DNA from: Melampsora larici-populina 98AG31
Taxonomy: Eukaryota; Basidiomycota; Pucciniomycetes; Pucciniales; Melampsoraceae
Length of the DNA: 64,000 nucleotides
Direction: 5' to 3'
Assembly: GCF_000204055.1 (NCBI RefSeq)
Contig: NW_006768778.1
Location: 1,084,783 to 1,148,782, forward strand
Below are positions 1 through 12,033 of the stretch, in pieces. A program made the translations under genes and the position numbers. The notes under the pieces were generated by a model that had not been told where the DNA came from, searched no databases, and was given only the letters and a program-made list of their open reading frames with translations. Each line of letters starts with the position of its first letter. Position 1 is the first letter of the stretch.

Positions 1-120
1 TTCCCCGCCAAAAAAAGTATATAGCAAAAAGTATGTACACGTACATACTTACTTTGAGTACAACATAGAAAAGAAAGACATGTTTTCATGATGCGAAGTT
101 TTCCGAGGAGATGTCGTTGT

Positions 121-245
121 TTGAGCACACTGTGAAACGCTTACTGCATGTTCCCCCTGTGACACTGTTCTGAAGCGGCGCCTTTGAGCACACCGTGAAA
201 CGCTTACTGCATGTTCCCCCTGTGACACTTTCTGAAGCGGCGCCT
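121..245. repeat. 63-bp direct tandem repeat, two copies
   Basis: Two near-identical units starting ttgagcacac lie at 121-182 and 184-245, with one or two differences. Each ends in ctgaagcggcgcct. The repeat lies upstream of the Helitron companion gene. No coding role is visible. Confidence 0.85.
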
Positions 246-632
246 CCATATGTACCCCCGACAGTCCTGCCGCTTCTGGGTACGGTTCTGCCCCGGTTCG
301 ATAACCGTGCTGAGTGACCGATTCCCATTCCAGCCTCCCCTCACGCCCTCCCTCATTCAATCATTGTTGCGTATGCGCTACAATGTGATGAACTCAACGT
401 AGAGGTACGGTATTTCCATTGGAGGAGGACGAGTCCGAATGGAGTCGATGTCTTCGTATGTTCGACGTGAGCCAATGTCCATCCTTTCTATGGCTCTGCC
501 CCTTTGGGCTCTCTGGGACACTTAGCCGCTGACGCCTGATCTGCTTTGATCCTTTGTTCTGTAGCCTTGCGGAGTCGTCGAGTCTCTTAATTCGGCGTTG
601 CGCGTTAGAGAGTTGCGCGTCAGAGAGCAGAC

Positions 633-840
633 GAGTCAATTATCTCGATCAAGACACATTCTTCGATCAAGACACATTCTTCGAAGCTTGAACCTGAAAC
701 TATTCCTGATGTGAGTCAATTATCGCGATCAAGACACATTCTTCGAAGCCGCCGCCTGAAACTATTACTGATGTCAGGCCAGTCTCAATCGGCACATCTT
801 CTTCAAAATGTCAACCTTGAAACATTGTGGATGTTGTACT
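633..840. repeat. 80-bp direct tandem repeat, about 2.6 copies
   Basis: Units start gagtcaattatc at 633 and 713 and contain gatcaagacacattcttcga. A third, more diverged copy starts near 783. The array lies 150-350 bp upstream of a TATA box and could be an upstream regulatory array or subterminal repeats of the Helitron; the sequence does not decide between these. Confidence 0.7.
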
Positions 841-983
841 CCTTGGTGAGTGCACGTCATCGACAATGTTCACCATCAAAATCACAAATGTGTTGAGCTG
901 ACGACAAATATGCCTTCGATCACACAATCGTGAAATTTTCGGAGCACGAATTTCACCCGCTGAAAATGCCCTGCGGCAATGAG

Positions 984-990
984 TATAAAA
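984..990 (+). promoter_or_regulatory. TATA box of the Helitron companion gene
   Basis: TATAAAA occurs in the context gagtataaaaggtg, about 215 bp upstream of the proposed ATG at 1203. The placement fits a core promoter with a moderately long leader. Confidence 0.45.
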
Positions 991-1202
991 GGTGTTACCC
1001 ATCCACTGATCTCACGTCGTCCAATCATCTCCGTGTTATACTTGCATCTTTTGATTGATTGATCATTACAGGTTCTATCCACCCTTTATAAAACACCCCG
1101 TCATCTTTTGTTTCTCTGTTCCCTTTTCACCGCGCCGCCCTGTGTTTTAACGCCACCTTTACCTTGCTCCATTGAACTCAGTAAATTCTTAAGCATTCAA
1201 AT

Positions 1203-2376
1203 ATGTCGCGCACCGAAGGTCGACAGCTCTCGCATCCTTGCCGAGTTATTTACTGCGGTGAAGCCGGTGAAGAAGTCAGTACTCCGAGATGTATCTTAAC
1301 TTGACCAGTCGGCCCTTACTGATTTTTCTGTGTTATGTTCGCAGGGGCCCGCTCCAAAGCCGGCCAATAAGGGTTTCCTTTCGCACCACGCTGCAATTCT
1401 GACTTCTGGAATGAACGAAGGCGATGAGTTTGCCAACCCATTATACTTAACATCATACGGTTCCCAAGCGGATTCTCTCTCCCCGGGTTCTTTGTATGCG
1501 ATGACCTGCAAGATGATCGGCACAAACGACAAAAATCCTGATCATTTACACTTCGAAAATGCAAACCGCATCAACCTTGGGGTGGTTGAGGAGCTTGGTA
1601 TCAATGTGACCAACAAGATGATGGACAAAGTCCAAATGGTCGCCTTAGGTATCATTGTTGGCAAGGATGTCATCAAGGATCCCGCTTATAAAGGCAAACC
1701 CACCGTGATCGCTACGGTCAAGCATACAGATTATGATCTGTTTGTGAGTTTGATTCATGGCATTTGTTTTGATTTGGTAGGACACTGCTGATGATGCTCT
1801 GTTCGTAGACACGGATGTCTGTTAGTTGGTGCACTAGGCACTATATTCCACCTGTCCGTAACATGGAGCGTGCCCAAAACTTATGCGTCATTGGCCGTGA
1901 GGCTCAGTTCACCGGCGTCATCAAGGACTATGACACCGAAAAACATATGTGGGCGTCCGAAGTGAGTGGCATCACTTCCTGCTTCTCAGGGAGTTGACTA
2001 ACATGATTCTTTTCAAGGTCAACACAATCAGTGTTACCTCGGGGCACATGAGCGACGGGCCATTGACACCCACGAAGGTGATGGGCAGACCGACTGGCGG
2101 ACGCATTCCGCTCTCTGTGTGAGTTTTCCTCCGCAATCATTGTGTCGTTTTGTGGTCATCCGGCTAACAATGCCTCTTCCCAGTCGCAGCAAAGCCGCCA
2201 AAGTGATCAATAAGGAGGAAGTCCGCTCCGATCCCTTTGACGACACTCCTCATCATGAGGTCGAGAACAACCCTTCGGAGCAAAGTGGCTCAGGCCCGAG
2301 TTCTTCAGCTGGATTACCGGTTGAGGCTGCTAAAGGTGTCGTTCCACCAAGTAAACGTCCCCGACGCGAATTGTGA
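1203..2376 (+). CDS. Helitron-associated protein, possible OB-fold, five exons
   Basis: The model joins 1203-1274, 1345-1743, 1809-1961, 2018-2118 and 2184-2376 and gives 305 aa with all phases matching. Donors are GTCAGT or GTGAGT, and acceptors end in CGCAG, CGTAG, CAAG and CCCAG. The protein has an N-terminal Gly/Pro-containing region, then a central part alternating beta-like hydrophobic runs with glycines (VALGIIVGKDVI, CVIGREAQFTGVIKDY), and a basic C-terminal tail (SKRPRREL) that could be a nuclear signal. I do not recognise the family. Helitrons often carry single-stranded-DNA-binding RPA-like OB-fold genes beside Rep/helicase, and the beta-rich core fits, so that is the inferred role. 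AATAAA at 2408-2413 could serve polyadenylation. An alternative donor near 1291 breaks the frame, which is why 1275 was chosen. Confidence 0.6.
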
Positions 2377-4030
2377 CATGACGCATCCAATGCCATCCAT
2401 CATTGAAAATAAATCTGTGCCTTACCTCATCCAATCAACTCCTTTTTGTTATCTCACTAATTGGACTTATTGTCACCGTGTGTTCGTAAGATATGTGGCC
2501 TTCTGCTCTAAACCCATCATGACCTAGGCTTTCATGTTTTGCTACTCATATGTTTGTGCGGTTGAGATGGGAATATGTTATTTGTCATAGTTGCGTTCTC
2601 AATGCTCGGTTAGTGCGCCGCGCGGGCTGGGGGTCCAATGCGTTAGCACTACACTGCATTTCTCCTCCAACTGAGCGCTATGAAGGATATGTCAAGTGCG
2701 TCATTGGATGGATGGGAGACTTATGGGCAATGTTTTAAGGATTGAGCACACAAACTGTCACTGCGACAGTGACGATATAGAAGTGGATCTGATGAGGGAA
2801 GGTTCATGAAGTAATGTCTAATGTATACAGTTTCAATTGTGTTCGGCGTGCATGTGTGCATCCAAAGTGATATTCGAGATCACAATGTGCCTCATGATCA
2901 TGAAGTCCGACGGCCGATCACTGCGCACGTTCACCGCGGTCTGGAATACCCTGACAAGATGACTTGCAGAGGCAATACATCAGTTCCGGCTAACCCTTGA
3001 TGAAGCAAAAATAGTTTCTTACGATGGGGTTCGGGGGTGTCCACAAAACGTCGCACGTGAAAAGAGGCATGAGACTATTGATCCTGCGGTGTGGATATTG
3101 GTTTGCGGCCCCGTCGGATATTGCTTGGACGGGGGACACGCGGGCTGCACCTACCTGTGACCTTATAGACGTAATGGGCTGTATCTACCTTTCTATTTAC
3201 AGTCTTCAACTCACCAAACATGCATCCGGTCACTGCTTGAAGAAGACAATATTATATCAAAAGTGAGGATGACGGAACTGTTCTCGGTCGTGCCGTTCCC
3301 GATGCACTGTTACTTGGCACACATATCTGCGTAATGGTGCTTCGGATGATGGTGGGGAGCTTACTCATACACTCTGTCGATTACGTTCTCGGGTGTGGCA
3401 CTCGCCACATTTTGCCTTTTCACGTTCCGATGTGCCCGGCAAGTGAGGGTGACGTGAAATACCGGCATAGTTTGTGTCTCACAGCGTACACAGCAATGAT
3501 CTTATCGGATGCCAAAGGAAAGCATTGAATACCGTGATGACAACAATCATGAACATGTGGAACTGTCCCTGTTGGATGTGACGAATGTTGCTGTGCGTGT
3601 CATTGATAAGAAAGGTTTCGTCCTAACCTCAAACACTGTTATCACCAGTGTGGATAGTCTGTGGCGCTGTCATGATGATTGAAATGCATTACCCCAATGT
3701 GGATAATCGGAGCTATTGGTAGCTTCGAGCCAAGAACAGCAACTACCCTATCGAATCTATCCGATTGAAACCGATGAACGATGTGGCGGTTTCACCATTG
3801 AAAGATACGTCACACATTCTTGGAAGATGACAAAACCAATCATCGATTCGAGGGCACTAAGTGTTAGCTGATCTCTTCAGACCATCAATGTGGACAATGG
3901 TGAATCTGTGACAGTCATGACGTGCTACTGTGGAAGACATTTAATCCATTCCTTTGTTTGGAGGAGATGTTAATCAATCCATTATTTCGTATCTATTTCT
4001 CCAAAGGATCATCTCGCCTTCGGCCTCGAC
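2377..4030. other. Spacer between the two Helitron genes
   Basis: No clear gene. A stretch at about 3530-3670 reads open on the plus strand, with amino-acid usage like the upstream gene (HVELSLLDVTNVAVRVIDKK), and may be a decayed coding fragment of a second companion protein. No start, splice pattern or homologue was recognised. Confidence 0.35.
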
Positions 4031-6397
4031 ATGCCCAAAATTGCGGTTAGAGATCGAAGTGAAAATAAAGAAAAAAGGTTATTGAGGCGATTCAAAAGTG
4101 AGATACCGCACCGCATTGGCGAAATAAACGACCACTGTGAACACTGTGGGGCTTTGCATTGGCTCAAGGAGAAAGTACGGGCGAGGGGTCCTGATAACCC
4201 TGCTCATTACTCAATGTGTTGCAGAGGTGGCCAGGTAGCGCTCCCCCAACATTACTTTGATTTTCCACCGGTACCGCGACTACTGTACGATCTTCTCACC
4301 AAGGACCATGCCAGTGAGTTGAGGGAAAACTGATGACGTGAAACATGCATCCGCGCTGACAATTTGATGACAGAAGCACGGAAGTTTCGAGCGCACATCA
4401 GATCGTATAACAATGCTCTGAGCTTCACTTCTTTAGGGACTCCAATGGACGCGTCCGTCATTGGTCATTGTTTTAAAATACAAGGTCAATTGGTCCACAA
4501 GCTTGGTACAATTCTACCACCTGCCGAGGGCGAGTACTCATTTGCACAAATATACATAATGGGACCGGAGATTGAAGATGAGGCACGGCACCGTGTGAAA
4601 ATGTCTGGCGTCAAGATTGATCCAGTCATCATGAAACAACTTATTGACTTCCTTGATCAACATAATCCCTATGCGAAGCAATTTCGATCAGCTTACGATA
4701 TCATGAAGCAACACAAAACCATTGCGATTCAATTAAAGTCTATTCAGCCTACACCTGAACAAGCCGCCGGCCACGACATTCGAACCTACGCTCGACCTTC
4801 TGCTACAGAGGTTGCCATGATTGTCGATGACGGCGTTGAAATTGGTAGAGGTGATAGAGACATCATTGTCCATTCAACGGATGAGATGTGGCATAGGGTG
4901 TCTGATTTGCATACTGGATATCTACCATTGCGGTACCCATTACTGTTTCCTTTTGGGCAACAAGGCTGGGACGAACATTACCGCGTTCCGCAAGAAGATG
5001 GTAGTAAGCACATTTCTTTTCAAAAGTTTCCATCGGTGTGTGGCTAATACTTTTTCGTGGATGATAGGCGAAGGTCCCACAGTATCGTCACTCGCCTGGT
5101 TTGCTTACTTGCTATTCGAAAGGAAGAATCAGTTTTCAAACATTCTCGCGTCAAAATTCCTCTTTCAAGAATTTTGTACCGACTTATATGCTTGCGTCGA
5201 ACACAGTCGACTCAATTACTTCCGCACACACCAGGAAGAGCTACGATCAGAATTGTATTCTGGAGCAGTCGAAGCTTTGGGTCGTAATGATTTCGCGATT
5301 GGGCGGCGGGTTGTACTACCAGCATCGCATATCGGAGGACCTCGAGCCATGGTGCAATTGTACCACGACGCGATGGCATTGGTTCGACATTTCGGGCAGC
5401 CCAGTTTTTTCATCACTATGACAGCAAGTGATCATTGGCCTGAAATCCAAGAAAATTTGCGTTATGGCCAAACAGCCATGGATCGGCCGGATTTAATGAC
5501 AAGGGTGTTTGACATGAAGCTAGACGAACTCATCAATGATATCACCAAGAAAGGCAGATTTGGTGATTGTATCTCACACATTTCGACAATCGAGTTTCAA
5601 AATCGTGGCCGGCCCCATTGTCATTTCATCCCAATTCTGACAAGAGAAGCAACACCTCGAACTCCTGATGCAGTTGACCTCATAGTCAGGGCTGAGATCC
5701 CCGACAAGGAAGAAGAACCGTTATTGTACGAGCTGGTCACGAAGTTTATGTTACACGGACCTTGCAAGAAAGGATCACCTTGCTGGAGAGATAACAACTG
5801 TAGATTCAATTTCCCCAAGGAATATGCGGAGGCCACTACTATGACGGATGATTCATATCCGACATATCAGCACAGGAATAATGGTGTAACGGTGATTAAA
5901 GATGGACATACATATACCAACCGTGATGTGGCACCGTACAACCCTTACTTGCTGATGAAATACAGATGCCACATCAACGTTGAAGTGGCGGTCAGTTTCC
6001 ATGCTTTGAAGTATCTGTATAAATATATCACAAAGGGCCACGACCGGGCCTCTTTGTCAATGGTGGCGGAAAATGAAATTGAAACTTTTGTAAATGGCAG
6101 GAGCCTGACAGCAACCGAGGGTACGTGAATACTGTTTTGATCTGTTGTCTGAATGTTGCTGATTTATTGTTGTTTTTGACAGCCTGCTGGCGGCTATACC
6201 AGTTTTCGATGTCGACAAGATATCCTGCGGTGCAACGGTTGGATTTCCATATGCCACGAGAAAACCCAGTCTACTTTGTAACTAACGAAAGATTGAGACG
6301 CCAAATTGAGTCCGGCAGAGCTGCAAGGTCGATGTTAACGGAGTTTTTTAAGCTGTGCAGAGATAATAGCGGTACACAAACATCTCTACCCAATTGA
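4031..6397 (+). pseudogene. Helitron Rep (HUH) gene, helicase part missing
   Basis: Exons 4031-4313, 4374-5000, 5068-6120 and 6183-6397 join in frame to 725 aa. The order is as in eukaryotic Helitrons: a Cys-containing N-terminus (CEHCGALHW), then FTSLG, then the HUH motif RGRPHCHF near 5608-5631 (H-C-H), the CKKGSPCW cysteine segment, and the Rep tyrosine region LKYLYKYITKG at 6006-6038. Rep nicks and joins single-stranded DNA in rolling-circle transposition. The protein follows the family up to about LTEFFKL (6330-6350) and then changes to unrelated sequence ending at 6397. The whole PIF1-like helicase is absent, so the gene is truncated and presumably non-autonomous. Intron sizes are 60-67 bp. 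The break may be an insertion or a deletion; downstream sequence belongs to other repeats. Confidence 0.88.
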
Positions 6398-6548
6398 AAA
6401 ACCCATGGCAAAAACCCATGACCACCCGATTGGTTTTTGGGTTTTGTCCAACAGGTGTTTTCACTCGAGCAAAAATCAGTGACCCAAGGCTACCCATTCC
6501 AATTTTCGACTCAAAACTTCACTCTTATCTCATCCAAATAGCACCTCG

Positions 6549-6776
6549 ATGGCTGAACCACCTAAAAAGACTCAAGGACAAACTCGAAAACCTGCTGCCT
6601 CTCAGTCTTCTCAAAAAGCTCAAAAACCTTCCGCTCGTAAACGTACTCAAGAATCTCAATCTATTCAAGCGTCTCAAAATCAGTCTGATGCACTCGGATC
6701 TCAAAGTGAAACTCAAAATGAAACTCAACCCGATGTGGTGATCAGATCACCTTTCAGCTCAGCATTTTATAGCTGA
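6549..6776 (+). CDS. Ser/Gln-rich 75-aa ORF, possible transposase N-terminus
   Basis: A short ATG-started frame rich in S, Q, K and T (MAEPPKKTQGQTRKP, then repeated SQ pairs). Low-complexity starts like this are seen in fungal hAT-type transposases, but no BED finger or catalytic part follows, so it would be only a remnant. It begins just downstream of a short sequence with repeated aaaaacccatg and ttttgggttttg, which could be a transposon end. It may not be translated. Confidence 0.3.
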   Translation: MAEPPKKTQGQTRKPAASQSSQKAQKPSARKRTQESQSIQASQNQSDALGSQSETQNETQPDVVIRSPFSSAFYS

Positions 6777-6979
6777 GCTTTGGTGTTAAACCACTCAATC
6801 TTTTCATGGTTATCATTTCTTTGTTTTACTCATCGGAACACGCTCGTCTCGCTACAACTGCCTCGAGGTGTAGTTGTGAATTCAATCAAATAAGGATTTT
6901 TTTTACTTTAATTCAAGACCAATTTTTTATATTACAATCATCTTGAATGAATCCGGGCAAAGGAAATTACATATATAAA

Positions 6980-8746
6980 AAAGGAAGTTTTTTTAGATGA
7001 TCAAATTTAGAAATAAAGTTAATAAAAGAAGCAAAGAAGATAAATTAACAATTTTAAATCATAGTCGAGATGGGATACATGTGGAGGTAAAGAGAAAAGA
7101 AAAAGGAGTGGGGGGGTGAGAAGAAGGAGGCGAAAACAAAATTTAATATGAAATCGAATCTCGAGAGCTGGGGATTGATCGATCGGTACCTAGGAAAGAA
7201 GATCAAGTCAATAATAAAACTATTAAATGAAGGAGAGTCAGTACAAGATTAAAAGGAAGATAATCATCAGAGAAAGTGACTTACAGTTGAAGGTTAAAGA
7301 AATCGAAATTGAGATTGAGTATAGAAGAGTCATGAAGATCGAGTGAAAGAGGAAAGCTGAAGCTAATACACATTCGTTATTGATGAATTTGGGATGATGA
7401 GGGCTGGGAGCGAATCTAAAAAAGTTGTATAGATTAAGAGAAGGGTGAGAGGAAGGTGGAGAAAGAAGAGTTAGTTCATTAAAGAAAGTTAAAGATAAAT
7501 AGGAAAAGAGAAGTGAAAGACTTACCTCGAATTTGAAGATGTGATCGAGATCGGAGGGAAAGGTTGAAGTGGAGGTGGAGACAAGTTGAGGGTATCAGCA
7601 CGATCGGTTGGATAAGGGAAGCGATGAAAGAACCTAAATAAAAGATTGGGGTAAGTAAAAATGAGGTGATAAATGTGAGTTGGGTAATATAAGGATGAGC
7701 AAGAAAGAAAGAAAAGAGTACATACCAGTGAATCAAAACCTAAACGAAAATCGAACGGGAATCCGGTTGCGATCGGAGTGAAGTTGAGGAAAGTTGGGGA
7801 AGGAGGACTTGGCTGGTTCGAGGTTTTTTGCAGTACGATGAAGGTATAAAAAGGGGGCTCTTGAGCGTATGAAGAAGTGGGTGTGTGGAGGAAGAGTTGA
7901 TTAGTTTTTTTTTGAGATTGTGATTGAGTAAAAGAAAGGTCTTGAAGAGTTTCTTTTTTCAATCTTGAGTGTGTTATTTGTGTGATTAAGATCAAATAAT
8001 TTGTCTTGAAGAGTTTAGTTATTTTAAATAAAGCTATTGATATTGTTTGAGTGAGATTTGTTTGCGTTCTTGCTAAACTTGATGAGAGTGTAGTGTGTGA
8101 TTTATTGATATTGAAGTCTTGATCGGATGCTGAGCTGGAGTGAAGTGGTGTGAAGACGTTGGTCTTATTTTTTTTTATTTTATTTTTTTTATTCTATTTG
8201 TCAGTACTGTCACTGGTTGTGAAAGCTCAAACAACTCGGGGCCAACCCTGAGCACTGGTTCGAATCCCATCCCTCTCAACAAATCCGTCAATTTTAAAAA
8301 ATCCCTTCTGGAAATTCGACTTCGTCAATTATTCGAAACAATTATAAATTGTTAAATTTGGGTCTGAGTACCAATTTTTCTGGAAAATCCCCGCCGCCGA
8401 CAAAACCATCTCCCCCCTCTCCAATTGTAACAGTACATTGCGGACTCAAAATCCAAAAGTAGTCAAAAATCGAAATTTGCATAACTCCGGCTATAGACGT
8501 TGTATAGGCGTGTACTGTACACCGCCAGGCTCCGCCAGACTTTGCGCATCCATCTACGGGATAAACAAGGTTTTGCGGGAAAAATTTGTGAAGATAGAAA
8601 GTTGTTAGATTGCTCTGGTTCTTTTCGAACTGCAACAAAAGGTCGAGGGCAGCTTCACCACACCCGTAGTTTCATCCACTCTCATGAGTGGTGATTCTTA
8701 CCCTCTCCGGCTCAGCCTACGCTACACTGCGTAGGAGTTCTACAGC
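6980..8746 (-). mobile_element. Inverted partial copy of the 18.6-20.1 kb repeat
   Basis: Read on the minus strand, 8746 down to about 8636 matches 18610-18722 closely (cgctgtagaactcctacgca, then ggctgagccgga, then gatgaaactacgg). Farther in, both copies contain an antisense tRNA-like B box, a pyrimidine-rich promoter-like stretch with ttttatacct (near 7850 here, near 19345 there) and a long leader with intron-like signals. The coding part that follows in the other copy (Myb/SANT-like) is missing here. I read it as a truncated transposon 5' region. The left limit, about 6980, is approximate. Confidence 0.5.
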
Positions 8747-8812
8747 GTGTACAAGGTCTTGTTTGGATTTTGTCTGGAAGATCACGTTGTATGAGTCAAT
8801 ATTGTGACATTA

Positions 8813-10277
8813 GGGCAGTTCAAGTTGAGACATGCGAACAACCTGACGGAGGGCCCCGATCTGCTTTTTTAAAGTTGTTAAATCATTAAGATTTTGGATT
8901 GCGGTAACCTGAACGGTCTTAACATTTGGTTTTATGACCTCGTAAAATGAGGCACAACGCCTTTGACACCTTTTTTTCCAATCTGAGCGCGCTTTCTCAA
9001 GTGTTTTTTTTCTTTCGTTTTTTTTTTCTTTTTTGAGTTGATAACACACATGTGTACCCTTTCCCTGTTCAGATCAGATAACCTCCACCCTTTTGCCCTT
9101 GTTCCCCATTGAGATCATCACTATCAACCATTATTCCAAACATTACCATGCCTCGTGTTTCCGACAGGGTTTCTGCAATTTGTGGAATCACCCATCTCTG
9201 ACTCTTTGCTCAAATGACCTCGGATATCTGCATTCCCGAAATAGCCTCCCATCAAGACAACCCTACCAAGGGCGAAATGATCTTCCAGAACAAACCAGTC
9301 TTGTCAAACTTGTACAATGATGTCTTTGATCAAGAACAAATTTTGGCCGACCTCCTCACTCTGGTAACATCGAGATGTTACCTCAACGATCGCATATGCA
9401 ATAGTTGATGACAAGAAAGAGGAATCAAATACTGCACAATGAGAAAACGCTCTTGTTGAGAAGCAGAGTACCTTATATAATGAAAATGCAGTGCGTGCCA
9501 GATATAGATTGTATCAGCTTCAACCAGGTTATGCGCGTGACTGCGCCTGAAATCGATATTGAGACTGAAATCTATTTGAGATGTGATCGTTGAACCTATC
9601 AAAACCCAATGTCCACCAAAAAGGAAGTCGCAACACAAGCGTCCAAAGTCGGAATCGGCCTCTGTGCGTAAATCCACGTGATATCAAAAGGGCCAACCAA
9701 ACCGATGTTGACGTCAGACGTTCTTTCCTAATGATACAATTTAAATCCAAAAAGGACTGCCAAATTGAGGCGGAAAGAGCTGATAACCGACGCTGAGAAA
9801 CCTGGCTAGTGAAGCTGAGAGACCCAATGTTTAATACCTGTTTGATGTGTGAATCCTGAAACGATTTCCAAATCAATGTCCTGAAGCGTGAGGTGAGAAA
9901 GTTGAGGGAAGGCAAAAAGCATGTAACCCAAGATCATGCTACGTAGGTTGACCAAAAGTACCGGGGGCTCAGAGCTACTGGCCCAGGAGTAGCCAGTAAA
10001 TCAGGGACAACCAGCAAAAAAAACACAACTTGAAAAAAACAAACGTTGCAAAAAGGCACAAACAAATAAAAAAAATACTGCTATGTTTTTTTTTATATCT
10101 TTTTTTTGCTGCAAGCAGGGAAGGGCTGTAAAATTTATAAGGCCAAATGCTGATTCTTAAAACCACGATCCACCTCTAGAGCCGGCTCGCGACCTTAAGA
10201 TTATACGCAAAATTTTAAGGAACCAAACAAAACTCAAATTCCTAATTTGGGTTGTAAAACGCCTACTTGAACCGCCC
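8813..10277. mobile_element. 1.47-kb non-autonomous TIR element, TA flanks
   Basis: The left end GGGCAGTTCAAGT and the right end ACTTGAACCGCCC are inverted copies with one mismatch, each flanked by TA. The same terminal sequence bounds the 16494-25829 element, so this may be a deletion derivative or MITE of that family. The right subterminal part has cacctctagagccggctcg, resembling the palindrome at about 17402-17425 near the other element's left end. The ORFs inside (for example 9529-9915 on the minus strand) are not recognisable. Confidence 0.65.
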
Positions 10278-10299
10278 TATTGTATCTAATGTGCAAATA

Positions 10300-10977
10300 A
10301 CACCGCGGGAATCAATAGGTCCGAGACCCGATTGAAGAAAGTTGCGGTGACGGGGTTCACAACTTTCTTCAATCGCGGATCTTGTTTGCATTACGTTCGA
10401 ATTACGTTCGCTGACCATCCTTGAGCAAACCCCCAAAAAAGAAATGAATCATGAACTTGACTCACCTCACCTCATGCCACTTTGATTCCTCACTCACCCG
10501 ACTCTCCTACACACAATCTCAATGTCAACATCTTCAATACCTCAATTCCAACATCGAGTTTTGTGTGGATCTCTATCACAACTCAGTCGTATCTTCAACT
10601 AAAATTGAAATACTTTTAATCTTATCATTGTTGACTCTATTGTAGTGGATCATAGACATTAGATGAACGGAAAATAACCAGAGACAAAATCAATTTTGGT
10701 TATGTAGACTCGGAGTCAACAAAAGTTTCATCATCACAATTGAGCTCCTTGAGGCTCCTTGTTATTCAGTCCAAAGACAAATACAGGGATCAGGATGAAG
10801 TGTTTCAAACAAAACGGGAAAACTTGCTAAAATTCAAAGAGGAAGAGAGAGGAAGAGGGGGGTTAGCAAACGTAATGCAAACGTAATGCAAACAAGATCC
10901 GTGATCATAGAAAGTTGCAAACCCCGTCACCGCAACTTTCTTCAATCGGGTCTTGGACCTATTGATTCCCGCGGTGT
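10300..10977. mobile_element. 678-bp element with about 110-bp inverted repeats
   Basis: The left arm from 10300 (ACACCGCGGGAATCAATAGG) and the right arm ending at 10977 are near-identical inverted copies over about 110 bp. AATA flanks both sides (10296-10299 and 10978-10981), a possible 4-bp target duplication. Within the left arm, cgattgaagaaagttg and its exact inverse at 10329-10375 form a 16-bp stem around a 15-base loop. No coding sequence was seen in the centre. Confidence 0.7.
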
Positions 10978-10981
10978 AATA

Positions 10982-12033
10982 AGGGACAATTATTTTTCAA
11001 AATCACTCATTGGACGCCAAAATTGGCATGTCACAAAACATTCATGAGCTATGTTGTTTGAAGTTGAGTGTGTCACATCAAATCCAACTTCTTGATTGAA
11101 TCACGCGAGCGGCTTCCTTGCAATGACATCCAAATTGTCTTGGATTTCTGGTGTGAGACCCAGGCATTCTGACGTCGCGTCCGATCATGATTGGATAGCT
11201 CAGACAATCCTTAATGCGGAGCAACAGCAGTCGTCTCATCGCAATGGTCAATTTCATTGGTGAGAGTGATCTTTTCAATACAAGACTTCACCACTGTTTG
11301 ACCAGATTATCAAAACGTCACGTTCTTGAATCATGGACCGTGGACAGAGTACCATGGTAGAGTGATTGAGATTTTGAGGTGCATGCCCGCCATTTGCTGC
11401 CAATTTGATTGAGTTGCTGCCGGCACAATTGGTCAGGTTGTTCAAGATCAATTGTTTGCCTGTCCGCTTGGCAGCACTGACTTTACCAGTTGAGCAGACA
11501 ACAATGATAACCTTTAGTCACATCAGGGATGCAGGAGTGAGTATGAGTTTACTCAGTAAAGTGAGTATTATTGAGTATACTGAGTATTTTTTGCCTATTT
11601 TTGGCCCTGTAACCCTGTACAAAGTGAGTCACATGAGTTTGGTGCCGCAAGCTGAAGAGACCTCAATAGAGTCAAATCAACGAGTTACAGAACAACAGAA
11701 AACAAAGCAAATCGAACAAATAAGTGATGATTGGGTGGACACAAGCCTACACGAGCTTGTTCAGATCTGTGGGACTTTGACTTCCCAGGGGTGTCCCTGT
11801 CATTTCATATGGATGAAACTCTTTAACAATACAACTGACAATATTTCAGCATATTGCTTGGCTGGGTATGAAACCCTAAGACACATGACATGGCCTTATG
11901 TGCACAAAGAGATATTGAACAAGGCCAGCAGCTCGCGTTATCAACATCTGATCCTAAAACAGGCAAGGTTTGGCTGAAAGCACTCTTTAGCAGCCAAGTT
12001 TCCACAGGGTTGGGTCTGAAACATTTGATATTA
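10982..12033. other. Unassigned sequence with a weak 190-aa frame
   Basis: A plus-strand frame at 11405-11977 is open, but its N-terminal half crosses repeated gagtat/agtgag tracts and shows no recognisable domain. I regard it as decayed or chance. Nothing else is evident. Confidence 0.35.

Larger units (their letters stand above)
1..983. other. Gene-free left edge upstream of Helitron genes
   Basis: Apart from the two tandem repeat arrays I see no gene here. Short ORFs on both strands lack splice-consistent continuations. A Helitron 5' end (TC) cannot be placed without other copies to compare. Confidence 0.5.

Noticed and set aside
2550..3528. Several 60-80 codon plus-strand frames
   Set aside because: Unlinked by splice signals and without recognisable composition; probably chance frames in the Helitron spacer.
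7522..7995. 157-codon minus-strand frame (SQSQSQKKTN...)
   Set aside because: It lies in the promoter-like leader of the inverted repeat copy; pyrimidine-rich leader sequence yields Ser/Phe/Pro frames without a domain.
8216..8295. Possible functional tRNA gene (ggttcgaatccc)
   Set aside because: Only the T-arm/B box is convincing; no complete acceptor and anticodon stems could be drawn. Kept only as a tRNA-like relic.
11405..11977. 190-codon plus-strand frame
   Set aside because: No domain, no splice-supported extension, and part of it is gagtat repeats; left as unassigned sequence.
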